A DNA stretch of 48,282 bases from Gammaproteobacteria bacterium (GTDB lineage Bacteria > Pseudomonadota > Gammaproteobacteria > Pseudomonadales > Azotimanducaceae): the NCBI GenBank assembly GCA_021773555.1, contig JAJFKA010000166.1, positions 1 to 48,282 on the forward strand. Direction: 5' to 3'. The notes beneath the pieces were generated by a model. It saw only the letters and a program-made list of their open reading frames with translations, was not told the origin of the DNA and did no database searches. Position numbers and translations under genes: made by a program. Shown in pieces: positions 43,699 to 48,282 of this stretch; within the stretch, counting starts at the first letter, position 1; each line of letters begins with the position of its first letter.

Positions 43699-45107
43699 TA
43701 TTCCCTCGATCTCATACGGGAATCGAGGGCTTCAGTTAAACCATCACCCAGGAGATTGAAGGCGAGTACCGTGATACTGATAAATACTGCCGGGAATATC
43801 AGTTCATGGGGATGGCTCAGCATCGTTTTCACGCCTTCATTACACATTGATCCCCATGACGGTGTGGGCGGCGCCACTCCCATGCCGATAAAAGAAAGAA
43901 ACGCTTCAGTGAATATCGCGGCGGGAACTGCAAAGGTGAGGGTCACCAGGATCACGCCCATGGTGTTAGGGATGATGTGTCGAAGTATCAGGTAATGGGG
44001 TTTGGCGCCAAGCAGCCGTGCGGCTTCGATATACCCCTGTTCGCGAATCTGTAATACCTGACCGCGAACCAGACGTGCTGTGGCTGGCCATAACAGGAGC
44101 ACCAGCGCAATCAACATGGGAAAGATGCCGCTTTCACCGGGTCCGATACCAAAGGCAATCTTGAACAGGATCATGAACAGCAGGAACGGAAGGGCCACGA
44201 CAAAATCAGCAAAGCGCATCAGCAGCGAATCGATGGTGCCACCGAAATAACCGGCGAATCCACCGTAGACTATGCCCATAATGACATAAATAAACGGCGC
44301 CACGATCCCGATGAACAATGACACCCTGGCACCTTGCATGAGTCGCGCAAGCATATCCCTGCCCAGGTAATCGGTGCCGAAGGGATGAAATTCCAGTTTA
44401 AGCGCTGTGCCGGTTTGCGCAACGTTTGCATCTTTTATCAGTTGACGATCACTGGCTTCTGCGAGCGTGATGATCATCGAGGGGGTCACTTCGATTACCG
44501 TGTAGACCTCATATTCATCCAGTCCGTCCGTTGGCACCACGGCATAGTAGTATGGTCTCGACTCAAGGCTCAGTCGGTCCTCGTAACTGACCTCATTTCC
44601 GCCATAGGTCGACCCCAGCGGCAGGCCCAGATCATTAAAGTTTTCCGGTAAGCGCTGGTTTCGATAAATGTTGTACCCCGCAGCACCAACCACCGGATTC
44701 CAGACCAGTCTGACCTGTTGTGTAGTCGCGAGTTCAAAGGGCCGAAGATCAGTGACCGCATCGACACTATCCGGATAGTCCGCTGGTTCAGCAGGGAAGT
44801 CTTCAAGCACGATTCCCGACCAACGCTGGTATTGGCCCACCAGCACGGCAGTTTTTGGCAGTGAGGGTGCCTGGGATATCTGATTCAGGTCCTGCAACGA
44901 TGGATCCACATTCCAGAATATCGGCCCTAACAGGGTGAAGAAGGCGAGGGAGAGCACGATATAGAGAGAAATTATTGCCCGGGTATTTTTCTTCAGACGA
45001 ATCCAGGCGTCCTGCCAGTACGAGAGCGAAGGCCGGGAAATCTGTTCGACACTGATGCTGGAGGTTGCCGGAGAGAAATCTTCGGCCGTTGGCGTAACGT
45101 CGGTCAT
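43698..45107 (-). CDS. Peptide ABC transporter permease (OppC/DppC-like) with FN3-like periplasmic insertion
   Basis: This 469-residue permease is about 150 residues longer than usual OppC/DppC proteins. TM1 is at about residues 44-63. The usual HPFGTDYLGRDMLARLM starts near residue 241, where normal homologues have it some 40 residues after TM1. Between them lies a segment with VRLVWNPVVGAAGYNIYR, then YYYAVVPTDGLDEYEV, resembling a fibronectin type III domain (about residues 120-208). The rest is normal, including the EAA-type loop YIEAARLLGAKPHYLILRHIIPN. It overlaps oppB's end by 4 nt and oppD's start by 1 nt. Confidence 0.9.
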   Translation of the reverse strand: MTDVTPTAEDFSPATSSISVEQISRPSLSYWQDAWIRLKKNTRAIISLYIVLSLAFFTLLGPIFWNVDPSLQDLNQISQAPSLPKTAVLVGQYQRWSGIVLEDFPAEPADYPDSVDAVTDLRPFELATTQQVRLVWNPVVGAAGYNIYRNQRLPENFNDLGLPLGSTYGGNEVSYEDRLSLESRPYYYAVVPTDGLDEYEVYTVIEVTPSMIITLAEASDRQLIKDANVAQTGTALKLEFHPFGTDYLGRDMLARLMQGARVSLFIGIVAPFIYVIMGIVYGGFAGYFGGTIDSLLMRFADFVVALPFLLFMILFKIAFGIGPGESGIFPMLIALVLLLWPATARLVRGQVLQIREQGYIEAARLLGAKPHYLILRHIIPNTMGVILVTLTFAVPAAIFTEAFLSFIGMGVAPPTPSWGSMCNEGVKTMLSHPHELIFPAVFISITVLAFNLLGDGLTEALDSRMRSRE

Positions 45108-46036
45108 TGCAGACGTACCCTCGGATCAACAAAACCATAGAGAACGTCGACGATAATGACCATGAGTACCAGGAACGCACCATAGAAAACTGTCGTGCCC
45201 ATGATAACGGTGTAGTCCAGTTGTTGTACGGCCTGGACAAAGTAGCGGCCAAGTCCGGGAATAGCGAAAACCAGTTCGACGACGAATCCCCCGGTTGTGA
45301 TGGCCGCGATTTGTGGGCCAAGCACGGTGATCACAGGCAGGATGGCATTGCGCAACTGATGCCGGAAAAAGATCCGCATGGGAGACAGTCCCTTGGCCCG
45401 GGCGGTCTTGATGTAATCCTCATTAACAATCTCTAACATCGATGAACGCATCAATCGAGTCAGCAGTGCCATGGTCCCCAGCCCAAGAACGAGCGACGGC
45501 ATCAGCATGTGAGAAATTGTTCCCCAGCCTGCAACCGGTATTACCGATTGACCCAGCAGGCTGTTGATGTTGACCAATAGCAACTGGCCAAGCGCCGCAA
45601 ACACAAAGCTTGGCACGGAAATACCGAGAATGACCAGGAACATGATGACGATGTCAGGGGTTCGGTTCCTGTAAATAGCCGTCAAAGCGCCCCACAGGAT
45701 GCCACCGGAGGCAGCAAAAAAGACGGCGAGTATGCCAAGAGTGGCAGATACCGGGAAGTGATCACGGATAATGTCGTTGACTCGTCTGTTCTGCTGGGTA
45801 AACGAAATACCAAAATCACCTTCCAGCATGTTACCCAGGAAAATAAAATATTGCTCGACCACAGGTTTGTCCAGACCATATTTCTGCTCGAGGTTCTTGC
45901 GGATCTCGGCCGACACCGCCTTGTCGTTCATGAGCGGATCGCCGGGTACCTGGTGCATGGCGATAAACGTCGCTGTGGCAATAAACCAAACGGTGATGAC
46001 ACCGGCCAGAAGACGTTTCAGGGTATATGCGAGCAT
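45104..46036 (-). CDS. Peptide ABC transporter permease (OppB/DppB-like)
   Basis: This 310-residue inner-membrane protein has six or so helices and OppB/DppB features: the N-terminal MLAYTLKRLLAGVITVWFIA, HQVPGDPL, and the EAA loop YIKTARAKGLSPMRIFFRHQLRNAILP, ending in GFVDPRVRLQ. It forms the channel with the OppC-like partner. The start is ATG at 46036, 39 bp after the binding-protein gene. Its stop overlaps the OppC-like start (ATGA). Confidence 0.93.
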   Translation of the reverse strand: MLAYTLKRLLAGVITVWFIATATFIAMHQVPGDPLMNDKAVSAEIRKNLEQKYGLDKPVVEQYFIFLGNMLEGDFGISFTQQNRRVNDIIRDHFPVSATLGILAVFFAASGGILWGALTAIYRNRTPDIVIMFLVILGISVPSFVFAALGQLLLVNINSLLGQSVIPVAGWGTISHMLMPSLVLGLGTMALLTRLMRSSMLEIVNEDYIKTARAKGLSPMRIFFRHQLRNAILPVITVLGPQIAAITTGGFVVELVFAIPGLGRYFVQAVQQLDYTVIMGTTVFYGAFLVLMVIIVDVLYGFVDPRVRLQ

Positions 46037-46075
46037 CAGGTTAGTTTGCTTTTATCATGGTAAATGCTGTTTCCA

Positions 46076-47680
46076 CTATTGAACCACACGCGCATAAGTA
46101 TAGTCAGGGTCTGCGCCGACGACACGACGAACGACACCCTTTAATCGGGGATGCAGCAGATAAATCACGCCTTGTTCGTACTGGGGAACGATGATGGCGT
46201 CGTCAACAATGAGCTGTTGCAGTTCCCCCATGGCATCCATGCGGATTTTTGGCACGGCACTATTCATGGCAGTTCTGACGAGCCGATCATAGTCCGGGTT
46301 AGTGTATCTGCCACGGTTGTTCAGATTCCAACTGGCGAACAGATCTCCAAACGTCATGACATCATCAAAATCTGGTCCCCAGCCGGCATTGACCAGATCG
46401 AAGTCACCCGCTGTCATCTTGGCCAGCCGTTGCTTGAAGGTCTGGATATCAATTTTGATGTCGAGATCGAGTTTTGCTTTCAACAATCCCTGCAGGTATT
46501 CCGCCTGTTTTGCTGCAGTTGGACTATCGCTCGCCAGCAATACCAGCGGTGGAATTTTGCTCAAGCCAAGCTCCTCACGCGCCTTAGCCAGATACTGCTT
46601 TGCGCGGCTTATATCGATCTGCACGATGGGCGCCGGATATTCTCGTCGAAATTTGTGATCAACGCCATTTAGCCAGACGGGGAAAAGGCTTTCGCCTGGC
46701 AGGTTACCCGGCGTGGCCAGCACCTTGTTAACCATTTCATGTGGGTCGAACACGTGCTGGATCGCGCGACGCAGATCGAGATTGCGGGTAACCCTGTGCG
46801 CACGATGGTTAAATTCGAGAAAAAAGACTGAGCCCGTGGTAAACCGTCGAATTCGGAACCGTTGAGTGAGTGCATCCTTATAGGTTTCCCCGTCAAGCGC
46901 GGTATGCACGATCTTGCCGTCGATAAACAGATTCAATCGGGCGCGGGTATCGGCGGTGATGTACTGGGCGTCAATGGCATTCAGCGTGATGTTTTCCCGA
47001 TCCCAGTAGTTTTCGTTCTTCACCATTTTCAGCGATGCACTGTGCACCCACTTTGTCATTTTAAACGGGCCGTTGAAGAGCAGGTCACCGGCATCTGCGG
47101 CGTATCGATCACCTCGAGATTCAAAAAAGTCTCGACGTACGGGAAAGTAGGTGGTGAACGCAGTCAGATTGACGAAGTAGCCAGTTGGCCGCGAAAACTC
47201 AACCCGTAACGTTCGATCATCCTCTGCATAGGCGCCCAGTTCTGAAGGCGCGAGTTCCCCCCGGTTGACTGCTTCGCCGTTCTTGATTGGATAAAGGATG
47301 AAGGCATATTCTGATGCGGTGGCAGGGTCGAGTGCATTCTGCCAGGCGAAAACAAAATCGTGGGCGGTCACCGGCAGGCCATCACTCCATACCGCGTTGT
47401 CACGCAGCCAGAAGGTGGCACCTTTTTCATCTATTTCCCAGCGCTCGGCCACACCGGGGACAATATTGCCGCGACGATCATATCGGGCCAGCCCTTCCAT
47501 AATATGGCTAAGCACGAGAATGCTCACCTGGTCGGTGGCCTTCATGCCGTTTAGCTGTGGTGGTTCCTGGGTGAGCGCAATGGTGATTGACTGGCTGTCA
47601 AAGTTGACAGAGGTCGTGTTGAATTCTGCGTTGACAGAATTAAAAAGCAACAGCAAAACGGCTGCGAGGGTTACGCGCAT
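46076..47680 (-). CDS. Peptide ABC transporter substrate-binding protein (OppA-like, SBP family 5)
   Basis: This 534-residue periplasmic protein binds the solute for the importer. It has a signal peptide (VTLAAVLLLLFNSVNA) with no lipobox cysteine, so it is probably soluble in the periplasm. SBP_bac_5 features follow: HIMEGLARYDRRGNIVPGVAERWEI, LRDNAVWSDGLPVTAHDFVFAWQ, NGPFKMTKW, and NAGWGPDFDDVMTFGDLF. The ligand is predicted to be an oligopeptide or similar compound. It is the first gene of the five-gene operon, and an extended -10 promoter is seen 29 nt upstream. Confidence 0.92.
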   Translation of the reverse strand: MRVTLAAVLLLLFNSVNAEFNTTSVNFDSQSITIALTQEPPQLNGMKATDQVSILVLSHIMEGLARYDRRGNIVPGVAERWEIDEKGATFWLRDNAVWSDGLPVTAHDFVFAWQNALDPATASEYAFILYPIKNGEAVNRGELAPSELGAYAEDDRTLRVEFSRPTGYFVNLTAFTTYFPVRRDFFESRGDRYAADAGDLLFNGPFKMTKWVHSASLKMVKNENYWDRENITLNAIDAQYITADTRARLNLFIDGKIVHTALDGETYKDALTQRFRIRRFTTGSVFFLEFNHRAHRVTRNLDLRRAIQHVFDPHEMVNKVLATPGNLPGESLFPVWLNGVDHKFRREYPAPIVQIDISRAKQYLAKAREELGLSKIPPLVLLASDSPTAAKQAEYLQGLLKAKLDLDIKIDIQTFKQRLAKMTAGDFDLVNAGWGPDFDDVMTFGDLFASWNLNNRGRYTNPDYDRLVRTAMNSAVPKIRMDAMGELQQLIVDDAIIVPQYEQGVIYLLHPRLKGVVRRVVGADPDYTYARVVQ

Positions 47681-47708
47681 TGACTAAGACTCTTCCCGAA
47701 GATATCGG

Positions 47709-47717
47709 ATTGTATCA
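47709..47717 (-). promoter_or_regulatory. Extended -10 promoter for the peptide-transport operon
   Basis: On the minus strand TGA is followed by TACAAT, an extended -10 element. It lies about 29 nt upstream of the ATG at 47680, with GGGAAGAG as ribosome site in between. No -35 of good quality is present. The 47681-47796 gap is shared with the divergent gene at 47797. Confidence 0.4.
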
Positions 47718-47796
47718 TCACCTCAAGGCTGCCGTATTGCTTCCATTACGCGTTAAACTGAAGGGGATGAAAGTTAAACACTGATGAGGTCGTATT

Positions 47797-48282
47797 GTGG
47801 TGAAGCAGTTATTGTTTTTAGTATGGTTAGTCATGTTCACCGGGCTGGCGAATGCCAGCATGTGCACCGAAATTGAAGCAGATGCGCTACGCCTGGCATG
47901 CTTTGACAGAATACTCAACTGTGTGGCGGTCGATTCCGACTCGGAGCGTTTGAGTTGCTATGATCAGGTATTTTATAAACCACCTGCGCACGATGGCCTC
48001 AGTCCTGCCAAAAATGACTCCAATGCTGGCGCGCCAGTCACGGATCAGCGAACAGTCGGGAATTCTGAGCGAATCCCCGTTGAACAAAAGGTTGAGCAAG
48101 AGGTTGAACAAGAGATTGAACAGACAGCTAAACAGGAAGTTGGACAGGGGAGGGCTAAATCCAGCACGGACGAGCCCATCCGCGACAGCAGCGCAACTGC
48201 TGATTTTGGCAAGGCCGCAGACGCAACAGCGCCGGTCAAATACATCGAGGGCACCATCGTCGATGTTATGCAAAATGCCCAG
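47797..48282 (+). CDS. Exported protein with doubled RLxCxD motif, partial (3' end beyond window)
   Basis: This gene is cut by the window edge after 162 codons. It begins GTG GTG (GAGG 7 nt upstream). The product has a signal peptide (QLLFLVWLVMFTGLANA) and then CTEIEADALRLACFDR followed by SERLSCYDQVF, a doubled version of the short Cys-Asp motif found at the N-terminus of a family of small secreted proteins. A Gln/Glu-rich tetrapeptide repeat (residues 95-118) and a charged linker follow. The end YIEGTIVDVMQ resembles the start of the family's C-terminal beta domain, which would lie outside the window. No function is known. Confidence 0.7.
   Translation, partial: MVKQLLFLVWLVMFTGLANASMCTEIEADALRLACFDRILNCVAVDSDSERLSCYDQVFYKPPAHDGLSPAKNDSNAGAPVTDQRTVGNSERIPVEQKVEQEVEQEIEQTAKQEVGQGRAKSSTDEPIRDSSATADFGKAADATAPVKYIEGTIVDVMQNAQ
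48079..48150 (+). repeat. Six 12-bp in-frame tandem repeat units
   Basis: Six degenerate 12-nt units (type GTTGAACAAGAG) encode VEQK, VEQE, VEQE, IEQT, AKQE and VGQG. The first three units are the most similar to each other and the last two have drifted. Copy-number change would keep the reading frame. On the other strand the repeat produces a spurious leucine/asparagine-rich open frame. Confidence 0.85.

Noticed and set aside
47887-48273. Leu/Phe/Asn repeat-containing open frame on the minus strand
   Set aside because: The LFNLLFNLL pattern is the antisense reading of the EQ-encoding tandem repeat; the plus-strand frame has a signal peptide and ribosome site.

Overview
The window reads as chromosomal DNA from a gammaproteobacterium, probably an aquatic, aerobic heterotroph that stores polyhydroxyalkanoate. 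The main evidence is the block miaB-phoH-ybeY-corC-lnt followed by leuS-lptE-holA, which is conserved across Gammaproteobacteria, together with a DUF1820 gene (a mostly gammaproteobacterial family) and a PhaR regulator. Genes are dense, many neighbours overlap by 1-14 nt, and several starts are TTG or GTG. I saw no rRNA, tRNA, CRISPR array, insertion sequence, integrase or phage gene.

Layout. 0.1-4 kb: an alpha/beta hydrolase, phaR, a GPH-type MFS symporter, and a convergent HAD phosphatase with a small partner gene. 4.0-4.3 kb: a divergent intergenic region with a perfect 16-bp inverted repeat. 4.3-10.2 kb: a Gld-like ABC cluster (ATPase, permease, GldG-like protein, DUF4340 protein) followed by an NhaC antiporter. 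10.4-12.8 kb: acyl-CoA dehydrogenase, DUF899 protein and a small unknown gene. 13.0-17.7 kb: a possible polyphosphate-related cluster in which a DUF4956 membrane protein and a periplasmic beta-propeller protein converge on a CotH-like secreted kinase-fold protein translationally coupled to polyphosphate kinase 1. 17.7-21.6 kb: a single-domain biotin carrier, zinc alcohol dehydrogenase, folK, acyl-CoA ligase and DUF1820.

21.8-35.8 kb: the conserved tRNA-modification, RNA-processing, envelope and replication block. It is split between lnt and leuS by about 4.7 kb holding an epoxide hydrolase, an M15-like protein, a phasin-like protein, and a promoter-cobalamin riboswitch-btuB unit. 35.8-41.7 kb: two histidine phosphatases, a cobS-cobT-Nudix operon with no cobN or cobalamin-biosynthesis gene in view, and an HDOD protein. 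41.7-47.7 kb: a complete oligopeptide/dipeptide ABC operon on the minus strand (binding protein, two permeases, two ATPases). Its second permease carries an unusual fibronectin-III-like periplasmic insertion. The window ends inside a divergent secreted-protein gene with a 12-bp in-frame tandem repeat.

The most novel-looking items are the PPK1/CotH/DUF4956/propeller cluster, the FN3-bearing permease, and the CobST pair without CobN beside B12-scavenging functions. All assignments come from reading motifs and gene context; no database search was run.
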